A stretch of 64,000 nucleotides of DNA from an uncultured Bacteroidales bacterium (GTDB taxonomy: Bacteria > Bacteroidota > Bacteroidia > Bacteroidales > P3), in NCBI GenBank assembly GCA_944320415.1, contig CALUHJ010000004.1:117102-181101 (forward strand). The letters are read 5' to 3'. A program made the position numbers and the translations under genes. A model generated the notes under the pieces. The model did no database searches. It was not told the origin of the DNA and saw only the letters and a list, made by a program, of their open reading frames with translations. Below, piece after piece: positions 9,371-17,840 of the stretch (within the stretch, counting starts at the first letter, position 1; each line of letters opens with the position of its first letter).

Positions 9371-10105
9371 ATGGATTCTGGGGTAAAAAACTACGAAAAA
9401 AACAAAGGCAAGGTTTATCTGTTCCCGACACCGATAGCGGATGGTGAACCGAAGGATTTTCTGCCGGAAAGAAATGCCGCTCTGCTTGAAGAATGCGACT
9501 GTTTCGTGGTGGAGGAACTAAGGACGGCAAGGCGTTTCTTGCGAAAAGCAGGATTCAAACGCAATTTTGACACTGTGGAGTTTTTCCTTTTGAACGAGCA
9601 TACCAAAGAGGAGGAACTGGATGCCATGCTGCAGCCTTTGAGGGAGGGGAAATGCGTAGGTGTCATGTCGGAAGCGGGCCTGCCCTGCGTGGCCGACCCG
9701 GGTGCGGGATTCGTCCGCCTGTGTCAACGCGAGGGCTTCGAAATTGAACCTCTTGTAGGACCGTCGTCCATTATGCTGGCGCTTATGGCAAGCGGATTCA
9801 ACGGTCAGTCCTTTGCCTTTGCAGGCTATCTGCCTCAGGAAAAAGCCGCAAGGGCAAAACGCATACGGGAACTCGAAACAATGGCTTACAAATATTCGCA
9901 GACACAGATATTCATTGAAGCACCCTATCGCAACAACCACCTTTTGGAAAGTCTTCTTTCCGTATGCAGAAAGGAAACGATGCTCTGCATTGCTACGGAA
10001 ATAGGTTCGTCTCGCGCACGGATTCTTTCCAAACCCGTAAGTCTGTGGCAGAAGAACGGTATAGATTTGAACAAAAGGAACACGGTGTTCCTTCTTAGCA
10101 AATAA
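9371..10105 (+). CDS. SAM-dependent methyltransferase, RsmI/tetrapyrrole-methylase fold
   Basis: A 244-aa member of the SAM methyltransferase family that includes RsmI, which 2'-O-methylates C1402 of 16S rRNA. Visible features are VYLFPTPIADG at the N-terminus (the family's P-T-P-I/L-G-N position), the SEAGLPCVADPGAGFV loop and EPLVGPSSIMLALMASGFNGQSFAFAGYLP, all diagnostic. Bacteroidota often carry this shortened version beside or instead of canonical RsmI, so the exact target is not certain and no symbol is given. First gene of a probable four-gene operon. Confidence 0.85.
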   Translation: MDSGVKNYEKNKGKVYLFPTPIADGEPKDFLPERNAALLEECDCFVVEELRTARRFLRKAGFKRNFDTVEFFLLNEHTKEEELDAMLQPLREGKCVGVMSEAGLPCVADPGAGFVRLCQREGFEIEPLVGPSSIMLALMASGFNGQSFAFAGYLPQEKAARAKRIRELETMAYKYSQTQIFIEAPYRNNHLLESLLSVCRKETMLCIATEIGSSRARILSKPVSLWQKNGIDLNKRNTVFLLSK

Positions 10106-10117
10106 AGGAGAAAGGAA

Positions 10118-11377
10118 ATGAACAAACCATTGGCGGAGGTTCTGCGTCCGCATTCGCTCAGTGAGTACATAGGTCAGGGACATTTGGTCGGAGAAGGAGC
10201 GGTCCTTCGCAAGGCAATAGAGGAAGGAAACATTCCATCAATGATTCTGTGGGGGCCTCCGGGGGTTGGAAAAACGACACTGGCATACATAATAGCCAAA
10301 AGTATTTCGGCTCCGTTTTACACTCTTTCCGCCATAAACAGCGGAGTGAAAGAGGTGAGGGAGTTGATTGACAAGGCAAAAGAAGAGAAAAATGCGATAT
10401 TGTTCGTCGACGAAATACACCGTTTCTCGAAGAATCAGCAGGATTCATTGCTCGGAGCAGTAGAACAAGGAATAGTAAGACTGATAGGAGCCACTACGGA
10501 AAACCCTAGTTTCGAGGTGATTTCCCCTTTACTTTCCCGTTGTCAGGTTTACATACTGAAGTCTTTGGAAAAGGAGGACTTGACAAAGATAGTGAACAGG
10601 GCATGCGACTACATGGAACAAATACGCGGGAAAAAGATTGAGGTAAAGGAAACGGAGGCTCTGTTCAGAATCAGCGGAGGCGATGCACGCAAGCTTGTCA
10701 ATGCAATCGAGCTGGTATGCAGTCAGTCCGGAACGGACGAAATAATTATAGACAACAAAACCGTAAGCGGAGTAATACAACAGAATCTGGGCATGTACGA
10801 CAAAAAGGGTGAGAATCATTATGACATAATTTCCGCCTTCATCAAAAGTCTCAGAGGTTCCGACCCAAATGCCGCCGTTTATTGGCTTGCACGAATGATT
10901 GTTTCAGGGGAAGACCCGAAATTCATTGCGCGGCGTATGCTTATTCTTGCCTCGGAAGACATAGGAAATGCCAATCCGAACGCCTTGCTCCTTGCAAATG
11001 CATGTTTCGATGCCGTGACAAAGATAGGCTATCCGGAATGCAGGATAATCCTTTCGCAGACTGCCGTATATCTTGCGACAAGTCCCAAAAGCAATTCGAC
11101 CTACATGGCCATAAACAACGCAATAAGTCTTGTGGAGAAGACGGGAGACCTTCCGGTTCCCTTACATTTGAGAAACGCACCGACAAAACTGATGAAAGAC
11201 ATAGGTTACGGAGCGGACTACAAGTATTCACACGATTTTCAAGGGCACTTCGTACAGCAGCAGTTCATGCCAGACGGACTGGAACACACGGTGCTGTACC
11301 GGCCTTGCGACAACAACCGTGAAAATCAGACGAAACAGACACTGAAAGCCATGTGGAACGGAACATACCAATATTAA
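10118..11377 (+). CDS. rarA: Replication-associated recombination protein A (AAA+ ATPase)
   Basis: A 419-aa clamp-loader-like AAA+ ATPase that acts at stalled replication forks with SSB and RecA. The Walker A GPPGVGKT is at 46-53, Walker B ILFVDEIHRF at about 94-103, and sensor 1 IGATTENPSF follows. The C-terminal MgsA/RarA tetramerisation domain is seen in SLRGSDPNAAVYWLARM and EDIGNANPNALLLA. It starts 12 bp after the methyltransferase gene, so the pair is probably cotranscribed. Confidence 0.95.
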   Translation: MNKPLAEVLRPHSLSEYIGQGHLVGEGAVLRKAIEEGNIPSMILWGPPGVGKTTLAYIIAKSISAPFYTLSAINSGVKEVRELIDKAKEEKNAILFVDEIHRFSKNQQDSLLGAVEQGIVRLIGATTENPSFEVISPLLSRCQVYILKSLEKEDLTKIVNRACDYMEQIRGKKIEVKETEALFRISGGDARKLVNAIELVCSQSGTDEIIIDNKTVSGVIQQNLGMYDKKGENHYDIISAFIKSLRGSDPNAAVYWLARMIVSGEDPKFIARRMLILASEDIGNANPNALLLANACFDAVTKIGYPECRIILSQTAVYLATSPKSNSTYMAINNAISLVEKTGDLPVPLHLRNAPTKLMKDIGYGADYKYSHDFQGHFVQQQFMPDGLEHTVLYRPCDNNRENQTKQTLKAMWNGTYQY

Positions 11378-11395
11378 AACGAATATCGGACAGAA

Positions 11396-12064
11396 ATGAA
11401 AGAGGTAATAGATTTCCTTAACAGATTGAGCGAGAACAACAACAAAACCTGGTTTGATGCCCACAAGGATGAATACAAACGGGTGAAAGCCTGTTTTGAA
11501 GACTTTGTCGCCGAACTTATAAAGGCTATAGAATCATTCGACAAAAGCATTTACGGATTGAGCGTATCGGACTGTACATACAGAATATACAGGGACATAC
11601 GCTTCAGCAAGGACAAGACCCCTTACAAAACACATATGGGAGCGTATATTTGTCCTAAAGGCAAAAAATCGGGTCTGGCAGGATATTACTTTCACATTGA
11701 ATCCGAATCGCGCACCTATCTGCCCTCACACCTTTTGGCCACAGGCGCAGTATGTCTGCCTAAAGAAAGCATAAGAAGCATAAGGGAGGATATTTATTCC
11801 CTTTATGACGAATTCGAACAATGCATTCATGAAGCTGAAGGGTTCAGTCTCGACACCGAAAGCAGCATGAAGGTTGTGCCAAAAGATTTTCCCAAAGGCA
11901 CAAAGGCGGACAATGCCTTGAAACTTAGAGATTTCATTCTTAGCAAACATGTTGACGACTCTTATATATTGTCTTCGGATTTGCTTGACCGCCTTGTCCA
12001 TGACTTCAAAAAGACAAAAAATTTCAACGACTTTATCAACCGGGCCATAAAGGCAGAAATGTAA
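11396..12064 (+). CDS. DUF2461 family protein
   Basis: A 222-aa protein of the DUF2461 (TIGR02453) family, whose biochemical role is unknown. The signature is clear: FLNRLSENNNKTWFDAHKDE at the N-terminus, YRIYRDIRFSKDKTPYKTHMGAYI at about residues 62-85 and GYYFHIE in the centre. No signal peptide or membrane segment is visible, so it is probably cytosolic. It lies 18 bp after rarA and 11 bp before the dihydrouridine synthase gene, inside the same operon. Confidence 0.9.
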   Translation: MKEVIDFLNRLSENNNKTWFDAHKDEYKRVKACFEDFVAELIKAIESFDKSIYGLSVSDCTYRIYRDIRFSKDKTPYKTHMGAYICPKGKKSGLAGYYFHIESESRTYLPSHLLATGAVCLPKESIRSIREDIYSLYDEFEQCIHEAEGFSLDTESSMKVVPKDFPKGTKADNALKLRDFILSKHVDDSYILSSDLLDRLVHDFKKTKNFNDFINRAIKAEM

Positions 12065-12075
12065 TACAAGGGCGG

Positions 12076-13122
12076 ATGAGTGAAAGAATAGTGTTCATTC
12101 CTCAAAAAAAGGATGAAAAGACTTTCGTTTTCGATACAGCCCTTTTCTGTCCCCAAGACAGACTTTGGCTTGCCCCCATGCAGGGCTTGACCGAACTGTT
12201 CTTCCGCAAGGCCTTCGCCGAATGTTTTCCAGACTGCATAGATTGCGCGGTAACACCGTTCATCTCCGTGACGCATGGCGACATTTCAAAAAGCATACGA
12301 AAGTTCAGAGATGCCGAACCTGCAAGAAACATTGGCAGTCTGAGGATAATACCCCAGCTTTTGGGAGAAGAAACTGAAAACGTATTGAAATATGCCCTGC
12401 ATTTAAACCAAATGGGATATGGTATTGTAAACCTCAATCTTGCGTGTCCATCCTCTACGGTAACGAAAAGAAACAGGGGTGCAGCAATACTGAAGGATTA
12501 CCGAAAGGTTGACATGCTGTTAAAACGCCTGACAGACCGACATCCTTTCTCACTTTCGCTAAAGATGCGTTTGGGCTTCGATTCAAAAAAGGATTTGGAT
12601 AATCTTGTAGCGGTCTTGAACAACTATCCGCTGCATTCGGTAATAGTGCATCCGCGTCTTGCCACACAGATGTATGACGGAGAGGTTGACCTTGAAGGTT
12701 TCGACTTTGTTTACAAACATTTGCATCACAGACTGATTTACAATGGAGACATAGTATCCGAAAACAGTTTCATTACAATCAAAGAACGTTTTCCGCAAAT
12801 ACACGACTTCATGATTGGACGAGCCTTCATAGGCAATCCTTTACTCGCTGCCCGCTTGAAGTACGGGGAAATCTCTCACCCAGTATCGCTTTATGACTTT
12901 TATGACAAACTGCAAAAATATTACGTATTGTACTCTCTCGGCATAGAACACATCGAACTGCTTCCTTTTGAAATGCAGGAAAAAATAAATCTTGCGACAA
13001 TGAACAAAATGAAAGAGTTCTGCAAATACTTTGCCTTTTACAGACATCTGTACGACAAGACCTTCACCCGTGCAAAGACCTTGACAGAACTAAGCTCTAT
13101 CGTATTTCAAACTTTCCAATGA
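12076..13122 (+). CDS. dus: tRNA-dihydrouridine synthase family protein
   Basis: A flavoenzyme that reduces uridine to dihydrouridine in tRNA with NADPH. The FMN-binding start LAPMQGLTELFFR is at 32-44, the catalytic Cys is C124 in NLNLACPSSTVTKRNRGAAIL, and SLKMRLGFDS and IYNGDI match the family. 348 aa is normal. This is the single-copy Bacteroidota Dus, not clearly DusA, B or C. It is the last gene of the operon. Its final 26 bp overlap the 3' end of the convergent gene at 13097. Confidence 0.9.
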   Translation: MSERIVFIPQKKDEKTFVFDTALFCPQDRLWLAPMQGLTELFFRKAFAECFPDCIDCAVTPFISVTHGDISKSIRKFRDAEPARNIGSLRIIPQLLGEETENVLKYALHLNQMGYGIVNLNLACPSSTVTKRNRGAAILKDYRKVDMLLKRLTDRHPFSLSLKMRLGFDSKKDLDNLVAVLNNYPLHSVIVHPRLATQMYDGEVDLEGFDFVYKHLHHRLIYNGDIVSENSFITIKERFPQIHDFMIGRAFIGNPLLAARLKYGEISHPVSLYDFYDKLQKYYVLYSLGIEHIELLPFEMQEKINLATMNKMKEFCKYFAFYRHLYDKTFTRAKTLTELSSIVFQTFQ

Positions 13123-14677
13123 TGTTGTTGTCCTGATAACGTCCCAGGAAAATAATCTGCTTGGTTGTTGTAAGGTAAAGCGTTTCAAAGAACGGCATCT
13201 TGTTCTTTCTCGTCTGATAAACCTCACTCCAACGGTAACTTCCGTCACTGAAAATCTGTACGAAATTGACTTGTGTCCTCAACTTGTCGGCATTGTAACA
13301 CTTGTTCGGTGTGAAAGCATTGTCCGAATAGTTGTTGATGTGGTCATTGAACATTATGTATATACCATACCTGTCTCTTGTCATTGAGAACGAATTGTAG
13401 TATTCAAATCCCTCATAGTCTTTCTGTCGCTTAGGGATATAGGCATTTCCGCTGATAAAACCAGTCTTGTCTATGTTTGTTATTATGATATCCCTGTAAT
13501 ACATCGCGTCCTCTCCGGTAGGTTTTTCCCCTCTCCGTTTTGGAGGAATAACCGACGACTTGAACTCCTGTTCACCTATCATTATAAGGTTGCCGCCAAC
13601 CATAGGGACCAGTGCCCTGACCTTGTCCGTCATATCCGATGGCTTGGGCATACCGTTCTTGACCATATCGTCCGTTTCATATTCCCTGAACTCCGAAGTG
13701 GACGTATTCTTAAGATATCCTCTTCGTGCATCGTACAAAAAAGAGAAAGTTCCGCTTGCCAGTGTGGGTTTGGACGAACTCTGACCGTAATAACCCGCCA
13801 TAAGATAATCTCCCTCCATATTGAAGGCGCATTTCAAATCGGTAGCCCACGCTTTTTCCAATTGCTGTTCATGCATTCTTTGTTCATACTGGTTGAGCCA
13901 GACAAGATGTACCTTACCATCCGTATAATTCACTTTTTTACCCTTGGTATAGGACCTTATTGCTATCAGAACCTCTTTTCCTATATTATTAACACTTACG
14001 TCCCTTATTTCATAGTCGTCATTCTTGACATTAAGTTTGTGCGTTCTCTCCCAAAGCAGACGCATCCTTTCATCAAACACTTCAACCTTGGCAGTCTTGG
14101 CTCCTTCTGCGTTCTCAAAAAAACAGAACACCATCTTCGTCTTGTTTTCCGAAAAATTGAACAAATAAGGTTTTTCGTTTTCCTTTGCAAAATATGTAAA
14201 GGTCTTGAACTTTTCAGGTTTATCCATCAGTCTCATGTCTCCCAGATGGAAAAACTGGGTGTAAAGAGAAGCCGTTCCGCTTTTTTCCTTGGTTTCATCT
14301 TTCTGCCGTCTGCTTTTCTTTGCAGGTTCTTCTTTCTTTTCCTTGATTCTGTCAAGTATAAAACCTACACACTCACCTGCTCTCCATGTCTGCTCAATCT
14401 TAAGATAAGGATTACCGAAATCCATTCTCACAACCTTGTCAACAACTCCGGACTTGTCGGCTCTGGCCATGTAATAATTCAATTCAAACTCGCCCTGCCC
14501 CTTATATTCCTCAAGACAATACCAAAAGTAATAGCCGTCATTATCCTCCGCAACAATCTCCGCAGCCTTGCAATCATCCAATATGTCATAAAAACGTTCT
14601 CCCCACTGCACGTCCATTTGTGCTTTTAGCTGGAAACCAAGCATTAAGGAAACTATCATCAAAAAAAATCTTCTCAT
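13097..14677 (-). CDS. Secreted protein of unknown function
   Basis: I do not recognise the family. From the ATG at 14677 (MRRFFLMIVSLMLGFQLKAQ) the product is 526 aa with a clear signal peptide and QA-Q cleavage site, hence periplasmic or surface. A lysine/glutamate-rich linker (KEEPAKKSRRQKDETKEK) is at about 115-135. The rest looks like successive beta-strand blades with W/Y residues, as in a propeller. An ATG three codons upstream (14686) is possible, but the -7 box at 14706-14713 leaves little leader for it. Its 3' end overlaps dus by 26 bp, so the two transcripts would be antisense at their ends. Confidence 0.75.
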   Translation of the reverse strand: MRRFFLMIVSLMLGFQLKAQMDVQWGERFYDILDDCKAAEIVAEDNDGYYFWYCLEEYKGQGEFELNYYMARADKSGVVDKVVRMDFGNPYLKIEQTWRAGECVGFILDRIKEKKEEPAKKSRRQKDETKEKSGTASLYTQFFHLGDMRLMDKPEKFKTFTYFAKENEKPYLFNFSENKTKMVFCFFENAEGAKTAKVEVFDERMRLLWERTHKLNVKNDDYEIRDVSVNNIGKEVLIAIRSYTKGKKVNYTDGKVHLVWLNQYEQRMHEQQLEKAWATDLKCAFNMEGDYLMAGYYGQSSSKPTLASGTFSFLYDARRGYLKNTSTSEFREYETDDMVKNGMPKPSDMTDKVRALVPMVGGNLIMIGEQEFKSSVIPPKRRGEKPTGEDAMYYRDIIITNIDKTGFISGNAYIPKRQKDYEGFEYYNSFSMTRDRYGIYIMFNDHINNYSDNAFTPNKCYNADKLRTQVNFVQIFSDGSYRWSEVYQTRKNKMPFFETLYLTTTKQIIFLGRYQDNNIIGKFEIR

Positions 14678-14705
14678 AAACAGCACTGTTTGTTTTTTTC
14701 CACGG

Positions 14706-14713
14706 CAAATATA
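14706..14713 (-). promoter_or_regulatory. -7 box for the secreted protein gene
   Basis: Minus strand reads TATATTTG (TAnnTTTG), 28 bp before the ATG at 14677, in the 133-bp divergent gap with the outer-membrane receptor gene. Confidence 0.6.
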
Positions 14714-14810
14714 CGTTTTTTTTTCTTTGCAATTAAACTTGCAGTTTATTTGTTGTCAAAAGTAGCGTAAAATATAAAGGATATATAAACTTAAGAAGAT
14801 TGTGATACTT

Positions 14811-17387
14811 ATGAAAAAGACCATAACAGGCATATTGACTTTATTGACTGTTTTTTCTTTCGGTTATTGCGAACTGCATGCACAAAGCAACAGAGCGACT
14901 CGAAACATTGCACAAATAAGCGGAATTATAAAGGCTGAAGACACAGAAGAACTGATGCAGTACGTCAACGTCCTTCTACTATCTGAAAAGGATTCAAGCA
15001 TGGTAAACGGCGTAATCACGGATGAAAAAGGCAAATTCGTAATTCCAAAAGTCAAGAACGGAAATTATATTCTCCGCTTGAGTTTCATGGGTTATAAGGA
15101 CCTGTTCCGGAAAGTGACTGTTAAAGGTAAAAATCTTGATTTGGGTACATTAATAATGTCACCTTCATCTTCCACACTAAACAATGTTGAAATAGTGGCT
15201 GAGCGTCAAATGATGGAATACAAACTTGACAAAAGGGTGATTGACGTTGACAAAAACATCGTTTCCACTGGCGGTTCTGCTTCGGATGTTTTGGAAAACG
15301 TTCCTTCCGTATCGGTTGACGAAGACGGAAACGTAAGTCTGAGAGGAAATTCCAATGTAAAGGTTCTTATTGACGGCAAACCGTCGGAACTGATGGGTGA
15401 CGATATTGCAACAATATTGGCTCAAATACCGGCATCAACCATTTCCAACGTGGAAGTAATAACAAATCCTTCCGCAAAATACGACCCTGAAGGCATGAGC
15501 GGAATAATCAACATAAAACTGAAGGAAAAGGGAGATCGCGGATTCAGCGGCAACGTCAACATTGCAGCAGGCAGTTCTTTGGAAACCTTCATGCCGAGAA
15601 TGAACGGCTCTGTCGCATTAAATTATTCAACCAAAAAATTCGGATATTCCCTATCTTTGGACCAAAGATACAATCAGCGTGGAAGAAGAAGCGACAACAT
15701 GAAACTGCTATTTGGAGACAATCCCGGCATGTTGGACGCATGGATGAGAAGTCAGCGTGAAAGTATGGAAGAAAGCCTTGGAGCCGGTTTAAACTTCAGT
15801 TTTGATTGGTACATAAACGATAAAAACTCACTGACATTGTCCTATCGCGTCAGAGGTCACAACAGTCCTTTCGATTCAACAAACATACGAAACCTGAACA
15901 TGTTGGACAGGAATTTCATATCATCAGGTATTTTGGATCAGGTGAGCAATCGAACTCTTGACCAGATAACCAACGGTGATGACAACGGACAATTCCATAC
16001 ATTCTCTTTGAATTATCAGAAAAGGTTCAAGAATCCCGAACAGGAACTGATGGTTGATGCAAATTTCAACATTGGCAATTTCAACCGCTCAAGCGACCAG
16101 GTACTGGATTATCTCAATCCTACCATCCCTGCCTATGAGAAAAAAGACGTTTCTTCCAATGACAACAAGAGAGCTGTGGTTTACGTGAACTACTCTCACC
16201 CGTTCTCAAAAAGTCTGCGCATGGAGGTAGGTTATAACCTTAACTTCAGTCATAGAACATCGGCTTATGAATACTACCTGAACGGCAGCGAAAACAAAGA
16301 CCTTGACATGAGTTATGATTTTGAAAGTACAGAATACATCAATGCCTTGTACGCCACATTGGGATACAGCTACGGAAACTGGTCCGGTCAATTGGGTTTG
16401 AGAGGTGAGGTTGTAACCAATGAAGCGACAAAGAAAATGTTCGGCAAGGACAATGATTCGTTCACGAAAAACTACATATCGCCATTTCCCACCCTGCATT
16501 TGTCATACCAGTTGACACAAACACAATCCATGCAGTTCTCTTATTCCAGACGAATAAACAGACCAAACATGTTTACAATGATGCCTAATGTGGATCTGTC
16601 AAATCCAGAACAGATAAGATTTGGTAATCCAGACATAAACCCGGAATATACCGATGCCTTTGAAATAAGCCACTCGATAATATTCCCCAAAACAACTATC
16701 TTTTCTTCACTCTATTACCGTCAGACCAATGACCGCATATCATGGTTCAACTTCCTTTGGACGGAAGAAAATGCGAGAAGATACGGTTTCGACTGGGTGT
16801 TGGACATAGCCGGTGACGAGGTTGACAAAGGCAAACTGGCCATGACTTCACTGAACATAAACAAAAGCATGAACTACGGCCTTGAATTCATAATCGACCA
16901 ACAGATAACCAAATGGTGGAAAATAAACCTAAGTGCCAACCTGTTCGGAAATTACAGCGATGCAACAATAATCAACGACAGTGAAATAAAATATTTCACG
17001 TGGGATGCAAAATTGAATTCAACGATGAACCTCCCAAAAAGCTGGGTCATCCAACTGTCCGCACAGTATTTCGCTCCGTCCGAAACAATACAAGGCAACA
17101 GGGAGGCTTTCTATTTCGGCGACATTGCAATCAAAAAATCCATAAACAAACAGTTGTCATTTTCTTTGAGATACAGCGACATGTTCCGTACGATGAGAAG
17201 AAAAAACACGACAATAACGGACGATTATCTTCAGTTCTCGGTCGGCAGGCCTTATCGTCAGTCCGTAATGCTTAACTTCAGCTACCGCTTCGGTTCGGAC
17301 AAACTGCTTAAAAAACGCCAGCCGTCAATCAAACATCTCGATGACGGAAGCGGAAGCGAAACCGGCGGAGCAACAAGTGAAGAATAA
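14811..17387 (+). CDS. Outer-membrane beta-barrel receptor (TonB-dependent receptor-like)
   Basis: An 858-aa outer-membrane protein. A signal peptide (to about residue 25, ELHAQ) is followed by a CarboxypepD_reg-like domain (about 37-125; ISGIIKAEDTEELMQYVNVLLL), a plug (about 140-240; LENVPSVSVDEDGNVSLRGN, then VEVITNPSAKYDPEGMSGIINI) and a long C-terminal barrel of the OMP_b-brl_3 type. This architecture resembles TonB-dependent receptors lacking a SusD partner. No SusD-like gene is adjacent, so it is not a PUL SusC. The substrate is unknown. A GTG in frame at 14802 is rejected in favour of ATG 14811. Confidence 0.88.
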   Translation: MKKTITGILTLLTVFSFGYCELHAQSNRATRNIAQISGIIKAEDTEELMQYVNVLLLSEKDSSMVNGVITDEKGKFVIPKVKNGNYILRLSFMGYKDLFRKVTVKGKNLDLGTLIMSPSSSTLNNVEIVAERQMMEYKLDKRVIDVDKNIVSTGGSASDVLENVPSVSVDEDGNVSLRGNSNVKVLIDGKPSELMGDDIATILAQIPASTISNVEVITNPSAKYDPEGMSGIINIKLKEKGDRGFSGNVNIAAGSSLETFMPRMNGSVALNYSTKKFGYSLSLDQRYNQRGRRSDNMKLLFGDNPGMLDAWMRSQRESMEESLGAGLNFSFDWYINDKNSLTLSYRVRGHNSPFDSTNIRNLNMLDRNFISSGILDQVSNRTLDQITNGDDNGQFHTFSLNYQKRFKNPEQELMVDANFNIGNFNRSSDQVLDYLNPTIPAYEKKDVSSNDNKRAVVYVNYSHPFSKSLRMEVGYNLNFSHRTSAYEYYLNGSENKDLDMSYDFESTEYINALYATLGYSYGNWSGQLGLRGEVVTNEATKKMFGKDNDSFTKNYISPFPTLHLSYQLTQTQSMQFSYSRRINRPNMFTMMPNVDLSNPEQIRFGNPDINPEYTDAFEISHSIIFPKTTIFSSLYYRQTNDRISWFNFLWTEENARRYGFDWVLDIAGDEVDKGKLAMTSLNINKSMNYGLEFIIDQQITKWWKINLSANLFGNYSDATIINDSEIKYFTWDAKLNSTMNLPKSWVIQLSAQYFAPSETIQGNREAFYFGDIAIKKSINKQLSFSLRYSDMFRTMRRKNTTITDDYLQFSVGRPYRQSVMLNFSYRFGSDKLLKKRQPSIKHLDDGSGSETGGATSEE

Positions 17388-17837
17388 ATGAAGAATAAAC
17401 CTGAATTACAGCTGTCTGTCTGTTCTCTGAACATTTTGGAGGACAATGGCGATGAAAAGGTTTTCGACATAATAAGGAAACAATATGTCAGCCTTACACC
17501 GGAAGAATGGGTAAGGCAACACTTTGTACATATGCTTGTCAATCATTACAATTATCCCAAAACGGCTTTGGCTGTGGAAGCACGGATAACGGTAAACAGA
17601 CAATACAAACGATTCGACATACTTGCCTATGATACGGACAACAAACCGTGGCTTGTAGTGGAATGCAAACGGACAGATGAGCAATTGACATACCGAACAT
17701 TGGAACAAGCCCTTGCCTACAATCACGCCCTTAATGCTCCGTTCATGGCAATCACTAACGGAATGGAGACTATTTGCATGAAAAAAGGGATATCCGAATA
17801 CGAATTTACGGACAGAATACCGGCATATCCCGCATAA
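17388..17837 (+). CDS. Small HsdR_N-type restriction-endonuclease-fold protein
   Basis: A 149-aa protein with the fold of the HsdR N-terminal (HSDR_N_2) domain. PD-(D/E)xK-like residues are in RFDILAYDTDNKPWLVVECKR (D, then ExK), and the Q-rich helix TYRTLEQALAYNHAL follows. A full type I restriction subunit would be about 1000 aa, and no HsdM or HsdS is nearby, so this is a stand-alone single-domain protein. Such orphans are widespread in Bacteroidota and have no assigned role that I know. It starts immediately after the receptor stop (TAAATG) and ends 3 bp from the convergent topA. Confidence 0.8.
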   Translation: MKNKPELQLSVCSLNILEDNGDEKVFDIIRKQYVSLTPEEWVRQHFVHMLVNHYNYPKTALAVEARITVNRQYKRFDILAYDTDNKPWLVVECKRTDEQLTYRTLEQALAYNHALNAPFMAITNGMETICMKKGISEYEFTDRIPAYPA

Positions 17838-17840
17838 TGT

